A stretch of DNA of 64,000 nt from Verpa conica (lineage: Eukaryota; Ascomycota; Pezizomycetes; Pezizales; Morchellaceae). The position numbers were made by a program, and so were the translations under genes. Positions 12,517 to 23,788 of this stretch are shown one piece after another. Location of the stretch: assembly GCA_033030425.1 (NCBI GenBank), contig JAUFSD010000011.1:186001-250000 (forward strand), written 5' to 3'. The notes under the pieces are model-generated. The model was given only the letters and a program-made list of their open reading frames with translations, ran no database searches and was not told where the DNA came from. Each line of letters opens with the position of its first letter. Position 1 is the first letter of the stretch.

Positions 12517-13180
12517 CTGTCTCTCCGCTTGCTGCACTCTCTCTCTCTTCCCACAAATCCCCCCAGCCCCATTCCTCTTCTTTGTCTTCCCCTACTCCCC
12601 CCATGTCTACCTCTCCGACTAGTGTTTGTTTTGGGGCAATTTGGAGCGGTTCCTAGGCTAATGGACCTGCCCCGGCTAGGGTTCGGGGCCTGATTTTTGG
12701 TGAAGGAACTGTCTCAATAGGAAATAACTGGTAGGGTCTATTAGGGCCACTGCATTTAATTAGGTTAAATCTTAGTTAATGAGGAATTTTTAAAAGGCAA
12801 ACCCGACCCAGTCGGGGAATGGAACGGTTCAGGGTGGTTTCTTAGTGTGGTTCCCTGAAGAGTTTGGGGGACCAAATCCCTGTGACAAACACTATCTCCG
12901 ACTCCTTTCGCCTTCCTAATTCTGCTTCTCTTCCTTCTAAACTCTCTCCACACTAAAGCTCCCCACGTCCAGTGCCTCGGGTCCTTCGGGTAGAGAATGT
13001 CGTCGAGCGTCAGGTCTTGGTCTGTTCCGAGTTCCCTCTGGATGATCCTTCTTCTAACTTCGGTAAACGGGCACTTCAGTAGGTCGTGTTTGACGGTTTC
13101 TTTAGAAGCTCCGCACTCGCACTTCTCCGATTCTGCTTTGCCAATTCTGTGTAGATACTCTGCGCAGTCGATATTGTGAC
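12517..13180 (-). pseudogene. LINE-B ORF2, C-terminal zinc-knuckle end
   Basis: This is the C-terminal end of the old LINE-B polyprotein. After the RNase H region it reads YLHRIG…KCECGAS…KHDLLKCP, a CxCx7-8Hx4-5C knuckle usual after the RNase H of Tad/I-like LINEs. It continues through an acidic tail to a stop near 12517 once the MITE at 12620-12894 is disregarded. It joins in frame with 20437-21781, on the far side of repeat P. Part of a dead nested element. Confidence 0.75.
12620..12894. mobile_element. hAT-like MITE (275 bp)
   Basis: Inverted ends TAGTGTTTGT…ACAAACACTA are flanked by a perfect 8-bp direct repeat TCTCCGAC (12612-12619 and 12895-12902). The 8-bp duplication is the hallmark of hAT superfamily elements. 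It interrupts the LINE-B C-terminal reading frame, which is restored when the element and one duplication copy are ignored. Confidence 0.85.
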
Positions 13181-13889
13181 GAGCTAACCATCGTCATAAC
13201 TAGTCTCAAGTACCTCTCCATAGAGACACCTAAGGATCTCCCTTGAGGGATAGGACCAGCTATCCTATTCCGGTCAATAGATACTAAGGAAAGTCGTTAC
13301 TATGATAGCCCGATCCCTAAGCGAGCTGGCGAGCTCCTAGGACGGAGCGAAGCTCACCGTCGTCGGTATGCGACAGAGACCAGAGTAATGCGTCTATAGC
13401 TTATAGCTACGGGAGATACTAGTGCAATGAGACTGAAGCTGTTGCCTCCATGAACAGAGTTAAGCTCCTGTTCCTCTAGGAGTTTCAAGGGGGACAGCGT
13501 GCGGGCAGCGTAACCACAGGATACAACTAACTCGATGGCAAGGTAACTATCCGTTACAAGCAAAATACCAAAGGTTTGTGAAGTAGGAAGTGGGTTCAGC
13601 GATCGCGAAGCGATGAAACAGCGGAGAGGCAGCGAAGAGAGAAGTTGGTATTGAGTCTAACTGAAGAAAGTAAAGTAAAGTAAAGTAAAGTATTTATTTT
13701 CCCATCTAGCCCCGAGGGCCACTAGGTAAGCCCCGAAAGGCCGCCTACAAACTACCGCCTAAAAAAAACAAAAACAAAAAAAACAAAATACAAAATTAAA
13801 ACAAACAGAACTAAAACCTTTTCCATTTCGCTTATCGCCCGATATTATTGCCTGCAAACAAAAGAAAAACTTCCTCCCGCAGGTCACCT

Positions 13890-16800
13890 TCAATTTTTCC
13901 CCTTGCCCTTTTTCCAAACTACTTTCGTTGCTCTCAGGAACGAGAGTAGGGGTAGATAACTGTCGTGGCTGACTATGTCTTCCCAGGAGCCTCCATGTGT
14001 TTGATCGATTAGTTCCTTTCTTTGTTGGTCCAGTAGTGGGCAGTGTAGTACTACGTGCTTGCTGGAGAGACTCGCTCCGCACTCGCACTGTGCTGGTGTT
14101 CGGAAGTGTGTTGAATCGATATGTGTTGCCTCGTTGCGTACTCTGAAGAGTGTGTCTGCAAAGCGCTTACTAACTTCGCTGTAAGGTGGGTATGGTCCCT
14201 TCGTAGAGCCTGTTTGTTCTTGTAGTACATGTCGTGGGAGGCTTTGGAGCCAGGTGATGGTAGCCTTTCCGTATGTGTCTGTTATCTCGAGTGCTTTTTT
14301 GGCTAGAGCGTCAACTTTATCGTTTCCTGTTATGCCAACGTGTGAGGGGGTCCACTGTCCTCTGACACTACAGCCTCTCTGCTGTAGCGTCTTAATGTCC
14401 TCCAGGCTTTGCCTTGTAAATTCTTTGTTGGGTGCTGCTGCCCCTGTGAGTCGTTTTAGCGCCGTTTGGTTATCGACCATCAGGCATATTTCAGTCTTCG
14501 TGATTCCGGAGGCTACCAGCTCTCTGAGTGCCCCCGCGATTGCTGCCAGTTCTCCGTCCAGTATGTCCGCTTTCGGCCCTATGTTTACGCTTCCTTTTAT
14601 TGATATCTGGTTTGACAGGTCTCCTGTCCAAGCCGCGCTGACTGTTTTGTCTTTGGATCCGGCGCTGTATACTGGGAGTACGTTTGGGTTGTTTCTGACC
14701 CAGTGATTGTGTTCTTTGGCCGCTTCTTCCTTGGTGTTGTTTGATATAGTGATGTTGTGGGGGGAGAGCCACAGTTCTTTTGGGATGTCTTCTGTGTCTT
14801 CGATGGGTTGATGTTGAGTGTAGTGCTGAACGATGTGGGCTATTCGCTCTAATCCTACTCCGTGGTAGTGATTTTCTTTCTGTAGTAACTTTACTAGGGT
14901 TGACTTGTTGGGACTGTCGCTGGTGCTACTGAGTGTCCTGATGCCGTATCGTAGTGATTTGATGTCCAGCTGTGTTTTGAGCGGGGGAAGGCCGGCCTCC
15001 TTCAGGAGTCTTCCGGTGTCAACGTGTTGGGGGAGTCCCGTTATTATCTGCGCTGCCTTGTTGTAGGTCGGGGACAGACGGTCCAGAATGTGTCTGGCAC
15101 CTGTCCACCATACTTCCGATCCCCACATTAGGGAGGGCAGAAAAAGGCCTGTTATTAGTTTGTAGACACTTTTAGGTGTGATCGTGTTGTTGTTGATGGC
15201 TTTTTTGATTATTGCTAGTATTGTATTGCTTTTGGAGATGGCTTTGCTGATGTGCTCTCTAAATGTGAGCCTTTGATCTAGGTAGACTCCGAGTATTTTT
15301 ATGTTCGTTTGGGGGATAACAGGTTTGCCGTAGAGATTGACTGGTACTGTCTTGCTGGATTTGCTGGTTGTCGGAAAGAGATACAGTAGGTCTGCCTTTT
15401 CGGGGGCGAAACGGATGCCCAGTATCTGTGCCTTTTGTTCCTTCTCACTCATTCGTTCTTGTAACCTGATGGCAATAAACTTCTCCGATCTGGCTCCTTG
15501 CAGCATGGCGTCATCGTCCATGTAAACGTTGTTAAGTTCTGTGGTCGTCTCTTTTGGTCTGAGAAGTAGGTCCGCTAGAATCATGTACAGTATGGGTGAG
15601 AGTGGAGAGCCCTGGGGTACTCCTGAGTTGTAGGGTAGCCGTTCCGATTCTTCCTGGTTAAAGGCAAAGAAGACTTTTCGGTGCGAGATGAAGTTTTCCA
15701 CCCACTTGCAGGTATACGTGGGGAATTTCCTAGCTTTCATGATGTGTACTAGCCGCTCGTGGTTTACCAGGTTGAAGGCTCCTTCTACGTCGTTTGTGAG
15801 TATGGCCGGTCTTATAGGGGTTTGGCCTGTTGTCTTTTTTGTTCTGAGCCATTCCTGTGCTGGGGTGAGCATTTTTAGGAGAGCGTCTGTGCTGGACCGC
15901 CCTTCCACTGCTCCCATCTGGGAGTTCGAGAGTCCGCCGCACTCTTTGCCATACCGGGTAATTCTTCTAGCCACTATGCTTTCCAGTAGCTTGCTCATGC
16001 AGGGTAATAGGGAGATAGGTCTGTAGGATTTGGGTTCTTGTAGTTCCGTTTTTCGGTGTTTGAGTATCGGTACGCACTTGGCTATCTTCCACTCTTCTGG
16101 GTGTACGCCGTGCCACAGTAGCTGTGAGAAGACTACTTGGAGAAGCTCGGGATTTGCTTTGTGTATTGCCACTACTGTGTCCCACTTCATGTTGTCTGCC
16201 CCTGGTGCTGTTTTTAGGTCTCTTGACAATGCCCGGTTTATTTCTTCTATGGTTATCTCTGTGTATGCGTTACTGAGATCCTTGGTACAAGGGGGTATAA
16301 ATTTCTCTGGAATTGGGGGTAGGGGACTGTCATTTTTGGGGAAGAAGGATGTGTTAAACCTGTCCACCTTCCCCGCAAACGTGTCATCACCTTGCATTTC
16401 CGGTATTCTCATAACTCTCTTGGGTTTCTGAACGAGCTTCCATAGTATGTTTTTGTTTGCTTTGGCGAGGTTTTGTTTGATGTAATCTCCCCTGGCGTAC
16501 CTGACTGCTTGTTTCCACTTATTGCTTGCTCTGTTTGCCGTTTTCCTTGCTTCTGAATTGTGGGGAAAATTTCTTGCGCTTCTGGTGGTTCTTGCTACTC
16601 CCTTTTTCAGGGAGTTTGGATGTTCTGTCCACCAGGGGTGGCTGTACCGCCCTGCTTTTCTTAGAGGGACTGTGATTTCTATGATGCGGTCCACTTCCTT
16701 GAGGATGCTTTCGATGCTTTCTAGCGTGCTTGTTGGGCTCGTCCAGTTGTACCGGTTCGCTTTGAGTTTTCGGATCTCATCTGAGAAGATTTGTGTGTTC

Positions 16801-17537
16801 AGCTTGTTCCACGCTCTTTTTGTTGTGTTTTTTGGGGGTTCGAAGTTCCATGCCGTCTGAACCGCAGAGTGATCTCAATTGTGGGATGGTCCTTCGTCAG
16901 TTTGTACGCTGTGTATTAGCTCTTCGGCTATTCCTTTTGCCATTGTCAGGTCTATTACTGTCGGGGACTGGCCGTTCCTTGGATAGTGTGTGTAGCTGGA
17001 GTCGTTTAGTAGCGTTAGGTTCTGATCCTCGAGCCATTCTGCTACTTTGTGTCCATGGGTGTCTGCTCTTATTCTGTCCGAGTGTAGAGGGGTTTTTTCT
17101 TTGTACCACCATTCATTGTGGCTGTTGAGGTCTCCCGCTAGGTATGTGTTGGAATCGATTTGGAGTTGTTCTGATGCTTCTACTATATGTTTGGATCTTC
17201 CAGGTGAGTAGATATTAAGAATAAGTACTGTTTTTTTGTTGACTTGGATCGTGACTCCTAGTATGAAATTTTCGATTGACTGAGTGATAATCGGTCTCAG
17301 TCCCAAGTCTTTTCTAATGTAGGTAGCGCACTTTGCTGGGATTGCTGGGGTAAATAGATCAAAATTTGGTATAGATGGGGGGAGTCCGTTTTCCTGGACC
17401 CACGGTTCTTGTAGTAACAAAAGAAAAATATTTTTGGATGAGTTGGCTTGTTCCAATACTGAAAGAGTGGAGGCCATTCCCTTGGCGCCGTTCAGTTGCT
17501 GTGCTAGGGCTGTGCCTGTTTTTGGGATGTCGCACAT
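13890..17537 (-). pseudogene. LINE1 ORF2: endonuclease, reverse transcriptase, RNase H
   Basis: A 1216-codon frame read in one phase with a single internal TGA (16875-16877). Residues 1-220 are the APE-type endonuclease (LQEPW, GDLNSHNEWW); the stop falls right at the SxDH motif region that should end the nuclease active site. The RT follows, with SYRPISLLP, SGVPQGSPLSP and YMDDDAML motifs. The RNase H has DGELAA, VDNQTA and GNDKVD, but its first catalytic Asp position reads YSAGSK instead of YTDGSK. A CECGAS…KHVVLHC knuckle ends the protein. The ATG directly follows the ORF1 stop (TAAATG), suggesting termination-reinitiation. Confidence 0.88.
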
Positions 17538-19136
17538 TTAGTCGGCGTCCATGGCCTCTTTGTATGCTTCCTCTTGTGCTGTTCTGCGGTCCTTTGCTAT
17601 CTGTAGCTTCATCGGGCAGTTCCTGTCTGAGGATTTGTGTAGCGAGTTGTTGCAGTTAACGCAGCGATGTGGGGTGTGTTCGCAAGTGATGCCTCCTTTG
17701 CACTGAGCGCACTTGTGGTCCTTGGTGTGGTGTTGTTCTGCGCAGACTGCGCAGGTGGGGATTTTTTCTTTGCATAGCGGTATGGGGTGTCCTAGCTTGT
17801 TGCAGTTGTGGCACTGTGTGCTTGGTCCGTACTGGTGGTATGTCTCCATTCTGCAGAATTTGTTGTCCACTATGAGGTACCTAAAGCCCAGGGTCTCTAG
17901 GGTGTAGTTTCCGTTCACCGCTATGACCATCGTCGACCACGGTTTGTTTTCTCTGCTTTCTTTTCGGGTGAGCCAGTATGGTACTTGGGCTAGTTTGACT
18001 TGTTTGTAACTTTCAGTGATGATGCTGGCCAGGTTCATTCCAGATTCCTTGTCGTCTTTTCCGATATCTGTTGGGATGCCGTGTACCAGGAATTTTGTCA
18101 ACCTGGAGTTGGCCTTTACTTCCCCGACGTTGAACCCGTGTCTGTTGAGGGTGTCCGCTATTTCCTTGGTGAACTTGAGAAGATGTGATGAGTCCTGGTC
18201 GAAGGGGGCAGATGCTACTATTGTCTGTTTGCCCAGTTTTTTGGTCATCAGGACTTTCTGTCCTGTTGGTTCTAGTCCTTTGCTTATGATGTGGTGTAAT
18301 GCGTTATCGGTGGTGGTGATGGGAATGTCGCTGATGGTTTTGATGATGATTTCTCTATTAACCCTAGAGAACTCTGGTTTGAAGAGCGGGGCCTTTTTCT
18401 TTGGTGCTACTTTTTCCCAGTTATCCGTTTTTGGTGCAGATGCTGCTGCTGCTGCGGCGTAGCTTTTGTTTTTGGGGGGCTGGGCTTGGTTGCTCTTTTT
18501 ATTCGGTCCTGGTCTGGTGTCTCTGGGAACCGGGGGAGGGTTTGCTGGGATTGGGTGGCTGTTGGCTGCTTTCAGCTGTAGTATATTGGTGGTGACGGTG
18601 TTGTGCCTGACTTGCGCGTCCAGGGCTTGTTTCTGGATAATTTCTTTGAGGTCTGAAATCTCGTTCCTGAGTTTCGCGATCTCGGACTGGTTCGCTAGCG
18701 AGGACTCTCCAACCAGCCACGCTATATAGTTGAAGGCTCCTGACTTAGAGATGGTGGAGTCTTGCGCTACCGGAAGGTAGTTGGTTTCCGGATCGTATTC
18801 TTGTGTGTATGGGGGGGCAGTGAAGTGTGGTTCTTCTTCGTCAGAGTTGGAGTCTTTGTCTTCGTCCATTGCTTCTTCCTCGACGACGGGGAAGGTGGGG
18901 TCGGGCATGGTTGAGCTGTCCGTCGTGAGTTCTGGTGTGTTGTCTGGGCCTGTGGTGGTTCCAAAGGGGAGGGTGCTTTGTCTAGACATCTTGCTAGGCG
19001 AGCTTGACCGGTGATTTGGGGAGGAATTAGTTCGCTTAAGGCTGCGCTTCTCTGGTGAGAGCGGTAGCGCGAATATCCTTGGTAAGAAAGGGGGAGGGGT
19101 GGATGGGCTCTCAGGACGCGAGGCTGAGGTATCCAC
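17538..19136 (-). CDS. LINE1 ORF1 gag-like RNA-binding protein
   Basis: 532 codons. The N-terminal third is low complexity and Ser/Pro/Thr-rich with an acidic patch. A short coiled-coil-like part follows (SEIAKLRNEISDLKEI), then a Pro/Ala-rich linker. The core has the family motif LAQVPYWL. The C-terminus has three Cys/His knuckles (CHNCNKLGHPIPLC, CAVC…HHTKDHKC, CVNC…C). Such ORF1 proteins coat LINE RNA. The frame begins with GTG at 19134-19136; the first ATG is at 18987-18989 (MSRQS). The upstream peptide is conserved in LINE2 and LINE3, so translation may start at a non-AUG codon. Confidence 0.85.
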   Translation of the reverse strand: MDTSASRPESPSTPPPFLPRIFALPLSPEKRSLKRTNSSPNHRSSSPSKMSRQSTLPFGTTTGPDNTPELTTDSSTMPDPTFPVVEEEAMDEDKDSNSDEEEPHFTAPPYTQEYDPETNYLPVAQDSTISKSGAFNYIAWLVGESSLANQSEIAKLRNEISDLKEIIQKQALDAQVRHNTVTTNILQLKAANSHPIPANPPPVPRDTRPGPNKKSNQAQPPKNKSYAAAAAASAPKTDNWEKVAPKKKAPLFKPEFSRVNREIIIKTISDIPITTTDNALHHIISKGLEPTGQKVLMTKKLGKQTIVASAPFDQDSSHLLKFTKEIADTLNRHGFNVGEVKANSRLTKFLVHGIPTDIGKDDKESGMNLASIITESYKQVKLAQVPYWLTRKESRENKPWSTMVIAVNGNYTLETLGFRYLIVDNKFCRMETYHQYGPSTQCHNCNKLGHPIPLCKEKIPTCAVCAEQHHTKDHKCAQCKGGITCEHTPHRCVNCNNSLHKSSDRNCPMKLQIAKDRRTAQEEAYKEAMDAD

Positions 19137-19357
19137 GATGTCTGTGGTGTGGTGTCTTCAAGCTATCTGATAGCGTTGAAGAGAAACGTTGATGGAACTA
19201 AAGCGGGGAAGTTGTCTGAAGTTATGAAAATAAAGGTTTTCGGTGTGTGTAACCGTCGCTTAGAGTTATTCCCGAAGTATTTTGTCCCTAACGATCAAGA
19301 AACGTTGCGTAAAGAAGAAAGAAAGAAAAACTATTACAGAGAGGGAGCAACGCTCCC

Positions 19358-19366
19358 TATTTATAC
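19358..19366 (-). promoter_or_regulatory. TATA-like box of S upstream of LINE1
   Basis: GTATAAATAG reads on the minus strand in the S half that lies just 5' of LINE1, about 60-70 bases before the LINE start. The same box occupies the same place upstream of LINE2 (31205-31212) and LINE4 (45711-45718). Inferred promoter; no transcript evidence. Confidence 0.5.
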
Positions 19367-19598
19367 CCAAACTTCCCAGTTATACAATGCCTTTGTTCCC
19401 TTCCTCAATACCTGTTACCCTGCCTCCCTCCTTGCATGAGTCACAACGAGACTCGCCCTGGCGCCCCTGCTCGATCCGTGAAAAGGAGGAATAACAACGG
19501 TTTCGCTGATGGCCAACCTTATGGGAGGCCGAGAGCCGTGAGATGAGAGCAAAGCTATGCTTAGTAGTTAGGGCCGTCAGCAAAAATAATAATTAACC

Positions 19599-19693
19599 TG
19601 GCGGCGTCACGAATCGAACCATACGGGGCTATGCCTTGTGCTTCGCCCTAAAGGCCCTTATGGATCAAGATTACCTCTCCGCCACGTCCCCAG
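19599..19693 (-). other. tRNA-like A/B-box segment in repeat P
   Basis: On the minus strand GTGGCGGAGAGG resembles a tRNA A box, and GGTTCGATTC, about 58 bases on, fits a B box. The T-arm and acceptor stem do not pair well, so this is not a functional tRNA. Perhaps a pol III-type internal promoter of a tRNA-derived repeat. Confidence 0.4.
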
Positions 19694-20436
19694 GTTGGAC
19701 TAGGAACGTGGGAAAGGAATCTAAGCAACGGCAGGAATCGACAGTGGGTTACCCTACCTAGGGGACTCTGTGTTTTTTCTAACACCCCCGAGGCGCCCCA
19801 CTGTGCCACCCGCCGTTTGCAGAGGGGGCCCCCCTGAGTTGCTGATTCCCTAACAAAAAGACAAGTTTTGGACCCCAAAAATAACCCCAAAACCGTCAGG
19901 AAAATTTGTTCAACCGAACCAAACTCGAAGGGTATATGGGGGACAGTGCTGCAAATCCATAGGTGCAATTGGATTTGAAATCGGACCATTTTAGCAATAG
20001 TTACAGAGCTTTTAGTAACCAACGCTTTTTAGTCGTCAGTCTATCGACCCCGCTAGTTCTTAGGGGCGCTCTAGACTCAGTTGATTTCCAAGCGCGGAGG
20101 AATTGTTCCCCCGCTCCTTGGCAGCCTGCTCGCAATCAAAATCATAGCTTAAACCCGTCCTTCCCCCAGGACAATCATTCTTGCTAGTCAACGAACAACC
20201 GTTGTTCAGAGACCCTCATACTCTTTGCTAAAGACGTTTGTCTTCCCCTGGGAAGCAGAGCCTTTTAAAGTCTTTAGTTATCTATCCATTAAATCCTTAT
20301 TCCTGTTTTGCCTAGGGACTGTCGACCTTCCGTGTTGACGAGCGGTTCTAAGCCTCGCTGCTGAAGCTTCTCGTCAGAAAGGGAGGTTGTTGGTTTTTTT
20401 GGTACGGCAGTACTCCCCTGGGAGTGCCCCCGTTAC

Positions 20437-21781
20437 AGATATGTCCCGTGCGCAGGCGTGTCATGACGGTTCTTGCTGTGCGTTCATCGCTGGGGAATCT
20501 GGCCTTGTGTCTGCTAATGGGTGAATTGGTGTACTGTCTCCCCACTCCTTGACGTCCGGATCTCCTGGCTTCTTGATAGCTGTCTTCCCAACCGCTAACC
20601 ACTTTCTGTCTGGAGCTTGCTTCTAGATAGGCGAAGGATGTGAAAGCGTGCCGGCTTTTAGGTTCTCGGGTTGCTTCCTTGGCGAGTTGGTCTGCTAGAG
20701 TGTTCCCCTGGACTCCTATGTGTGCCTTAACCCACTCAAGTTTGACTGCGATCCCTTCCGCCTTGGCCACGTCGCACTCCCACCTGATTTGCTCGGCTAA
20801 CATCTCTCCTTTGGTTGCTCTCCTGGTGACTGTCCTCAAGATTGCGTACTTGCTGTCGGACCTGACCGTAACAACCCTTCTTCCGCTGCTCCTCGCCGAC
20901 TCCGCTCCAAGTTTCACCGCTTCCCTAATCCCTATCATCTCCGCGTTGCCTATCTCCATCTCTTTGCCTAAACTCACTTTCTTCTCCCTTACACTTGTCC
21001 CTTCTAAATCAATCCTCACCACTGCCGCCCCTACCCCGTTCTCACCCTTGCTTGCGTCGCTATATACAATCACCTCGCTCCCAGCTTCTACTCTCTCCAT
21101 TTGCTTCTCCCTCTCTTCGTTACAATCTTTTCTGACTACAATTTCAATTTCTTCCCTAATTTTCTTTTCCCAATTTGGTTCATCCTTAAAAATCCTACTC
21201 CATTTCTCAATTTTGCTCTTCTTAATCTCTAGCTCCTTGACTAGGCACTGGATCTCCCTTCCAACTCCCTTTCTCCTGTCCTTCTTCGCCTTTGGTCTAT
21301 TCCAGGTACGATCTTGATCTTCTTTCCTGTTTCTCGCTTTCAGTGTTGCTTCAACTTCTTTTCGGCGGGGTCCTTTGGTGAGGTTTGGAGGGCTTTGACT
21401 GCTCCCATGCGTCGTCTGTGATTAAGTCGATGTTCGGCCGGAATAAGATCGTTTTCTATTTCAACTGCCTTGGATGGGACGCTGTTGTAGTGGCCTCCTA
21501 TTTTCCGCATGGCTCTGGTGGCTTCCTGATCAAGCTTGCTTGCAAAGCCCGCTTGCCCTTTCCACCACACTCTGCTGGCGTATTCCATGACTTGTCTGGC
21601 GCACGAAATGTACATCTGTCGAAGGTCTCCAATTCCAACTCCTCCTCTGATTAGCCCTAAAACATTCCAGGCCGCTTTCTTTCCTTTCGCGATTTTTATC
21701 TTGAGATGTTCTTGAAAACTCAGGTTCCTGTCAACCCACACTCCAAGCCATCTCATTACTTTCCGCTCTTCAATCTCTACT
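20437..21781 (-). pseudogene. LINE-B ORF2, RT C-terminus and RNase H
   Basis: The RT thumb region begins VEIEERK…WLGVWVDRNLSF, joining the RT part at 23789-25317 across repeat Q. A frameshift lies near 21350. The RNase H follows (from about 21100 downward) with all four acid positions visible: YSDASK, NAEMIGI, VRSDSKYA and GNTLADQLA. The fragment ends at RTGHICN, where repeat P cuts it from the zinc knuckle at 12517-13180. This LINE is clearly diverged from LINE1-3. Confidence 0.85.
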
Positions 21782-21809
21782 GTAACGGGGGTACTCCCAG
21801 GGGAGTACT

Positions 21810-22177
21810 TTTCACGGAGTGATCGAGGGAACAGGGATGAGTCTCGCTGTGACTCATGCGAGGGAGAAGATAGGGTAACAGGCGTTGGAATGGGGAACAA
21901 AGGTATTATGCGACGAGGGGATTTTTGTATAAATAGGGAGCGTTGCTCCCTCTCTGTAATAGTTTTTCTTTCTTCTTTCCTTACGCAACGTTTCTTCAGT
22001 TAGAACCAATACAAACTTTCTTCTTCGCTGCCTCTCCGCTGTCTCATCGCTTCGCGATCGCTGAAACCACTTCCTACTTCACAAACCTTTGGTATTTTGC
22101 TTGTAACGGATAGTTACCTTGCCATCGAGTTAGTTGTATCCTGTGGCCACGCTGTCCCCACGCTGTCATCCTTGAAA
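21810..22177 (-). mobile_element. S element, empty copy (368 bp)
   Basis: Begins TTTCACGGAG, ends ATCCTTGAAA. The 5-bp target duplication GTACT is perfect (21805-21809, 22178-22182). The LINE target site is intact (ACGCAACGTTTCTTCAGTTAGA-like), showing the unoccupied state. TATAAATA is present. Confidence 0.9.
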
Positions 22178-22898
22178 GTACTGCCGTACCAAAAAAAACC
22201 AACAACCTTCCTTTCTGACGAGAAGCTTCAGCAGCGAGGCTTAGAACCGCTCGTCAACATGGAAGGTCGACAGTCCCTAGGCAAAACAGGAATAAGAATT
22301 TTAATGGGTCGATAACTAAAGACTTTAAAAGGCTCTGCTTCCCAGGGGAAGACAAACGTCTTTAGCGAAGAGTATGAGGGTCTCTGAACAACGGTTGTTT
22401 GTTGACTAGCAAGAATGGTTGTCCTGGGGGAAGGACGGGTTTAAGCTATGAATTTGATTGCGAGCAGGCTGCCAAGAAGCGGGGAACAATTCCTCCGTGC
22501 TTGGAAATCAACTGAGTCTAGAGCGCCCCTAAGAACTAGCGGGGTCGATAGACTAGCGACTAAAAGGGGTTGGTTACAAATAGCTCTGTAACTTTTGCTA
22601 TAATGGTCCGATTTCAAATCCGATTGAACTTATGGATTTGCAGCACTGTCCCCCATATACTCTCCGAGTTTGGTTCGGTTGGACGAATTTTCCTGACGGT
22701 TTTGGGGTTATTTTTGGGGTCCAAAACTTGTCTTTTTGTTAGGGAATCTGCAACTCAGGGGGGCCCCCTCTGCAAACGGCGGGTGGCACAGTGGGGCGCC
22801 TTGCGGGTGTTAGAAAAACACAGAGTCCCCTAGGTAGGGTAACCCACTGGTGATTCCTGCCGTTGCTTAGATTCCCTTCCCACGTTCCTAGTCCAACC

Positions 22899-22992
22899 TG
22901 GGGACGTGGCGGAGAGGTACTCTTGATCCATAAGGACCTTTAGGGCGAAGCACACGGCGTAGCCCCGTATGGTTCGATTCGTGACGCCGCCA
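22899..22992 (+). other. tRNA-like A/B-box segment in repeat Q
   Basis: Same segment as 19599-19693 in the opposite orientation: A-box-like GTGGCGGAGAGG and B-box-like GGTTCGATTC. It is well conserved between P and Q, but has no good cloverleaf. Confidence 0.4.
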
Positions 22993-23148
22993 GGTTAATT
23001 ACTATTTTTGCTGGCGGCCCTAACTACTAAGCATAGCTTTGCTCTCATCTCACGGCTCTCGGCCTCCCATAAGGTTGGCCATCAGCGAAGCCGTTGTTAT
23101 TCCTCCTAGAGGAACAGGAGCTTAACTCTGTTCATGGAGGCAACTGCT

Positions 23149-23520
23149 TTTCACGGGGCGATCGGGGATGCCAGGGTGAGTCTCGTCGTGACTCATACAG
23201 GGAGGAAGGTAGGGTAACAAGCGTTAAGGATGGGAACAAGGGCATTGTACAAAGAGGGATTTAGGGTATAAAAAGGGAGCGTCGCTCCCTCTCTGTAATA
23301 GTTTTCTCTCTTTCTTCTTTACGCAACGTTTCTTCAGTTAGACTCAATAGAAGCTTTCTCTTCTCGCTGCCTCTCTCCCATTTACATCGCTAAAGCGATC
23401 GCTGAACCCACTGTGACTACATCACAAACTCTTGGTATTTTGCTTGCAACGGATAGTTGCCTTGCCATTAAGTTAGTTGTGTCCTGTGGCTACATTGTCC
23501 TCACGCTGTCCCCCTTGAAA
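23149..23520 (-). mobile_element. S element, empty copy (372 bp)
   Basis: TTTCACGGGG…CCCCCTTGAAA with perfect target duplication CTGCT (23144-23148, 23521-23525). The joined flanks match the uninterrupted sequence of repeat P near 13431-13446. The internal LINE target is unoccupied. Confidence 0.92.
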
Positions 23521-23788
23521 CTGCTTCAGTCTCATTGCACTAGTATCTCCCGTAGCTATAAGCTACAGACGCATTACCCTGGTCTCTGTCGCATACCGAC
23601 GACGGTGAGCTTCGCTCCGTCCTAGGAGCTCGCCAGCTCGCTTAGGGATCGGACTGTCATAGTAATGACTTTCTTTAGTATCTATTGACCGGAATAGGAT
23701 AGCTAGTCCCATCCCTCAAGGGAGATCCTTAGGTGTCTCTATATGGAGAAGTACTTAAGACTAGTCATGTCGATGGTTAAATCGTCAC

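Larger units (their letters stand above)
13669..19296 (-). mobile_element. LINE1, full-length non-LTR retrotransposon
   Basis: About 5.6 kb, sense on the minus strand: 5' UTR (19296 down to about 19137), ORF1, ORF2, and a 3' UTR ending CTAGATGGGAAAATAAATA plus (CTTTA)n at about 13669-13690. A short target duplication AAGAAA flanks it (13663-13668, about 19297-19302). It is inserted at the fixed S target site, antisense to S as drawn. One nonsense codon and a lost RNase H Asp suggest that it is now inactive. Confidence 0.9.
13483..19483 (+). mobile_element. S element, copy a (hosts LINE1)
   Basis: The S halves are 13483-13668 and about 19297-19483, with LINE1 between. Ends are TTTCAAGGGGG and CCGTGAAA. 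The 5-bp target duplication AGGAG is perfect (13478-13482, 19484-19488). The inner sequence includes GCGATCGCGAAGCGAT and the palindromic GGGAGCAACGCTCCC. Confidence 0.9.
13181..20431. mobile_element. 1.25-kb repeat P, carrying nested S and LINE1
   Basis: Without the S/LINE1 insertion (13483-19483) this is about 1.25 kb, and is an inverted copy of repeat Q (21787-23783). It splits the LINE-B frame between the RNase H and the zinc knuckle. Flanks are GTGAC (13176-13180) and GTTAC (20432-20436), the same imperfect GTNAC pair as around Q. One end carries the palindrome GTACTCCC(AG)GGGAGTAC in Q and a near copy here. A tRNA-like A/B-box pair lies inside. No protein is evident; the superfamily is undetermined. 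Confidence 0.7.
21787..23783. mobile_element. 1.25-kb repeat Q, carrying two S copies
   Basis: Inverted copy of repeat P. Two S elements are nested in it (21810-22177 and 23149-23520). It interrupts the LINE-B RT frame between GVDVT and VEIEERK. Flanks GTAAC (21782-21786) and GTCAC (23784-23788) are the same imperfect 5-bp pair as at P. No protein-coding sense is evident. Confidence 0.7.

Noticed and set aside
14254..14706. Plus-strand frames opposite LINE1/LINE2 ORF2 as genes
   Set aside because: They are antisense shadows of a strongly constrained RT/RNase H frame. The same holds for 15688-16431, 18016-18462, 27167-28942 and similar frames.
22899..22992. A real tRNA gene
   Set aside because: A- and B-box-like words are present, but T-arm and acceptor pairing fail in both copies (also 19599-19693).
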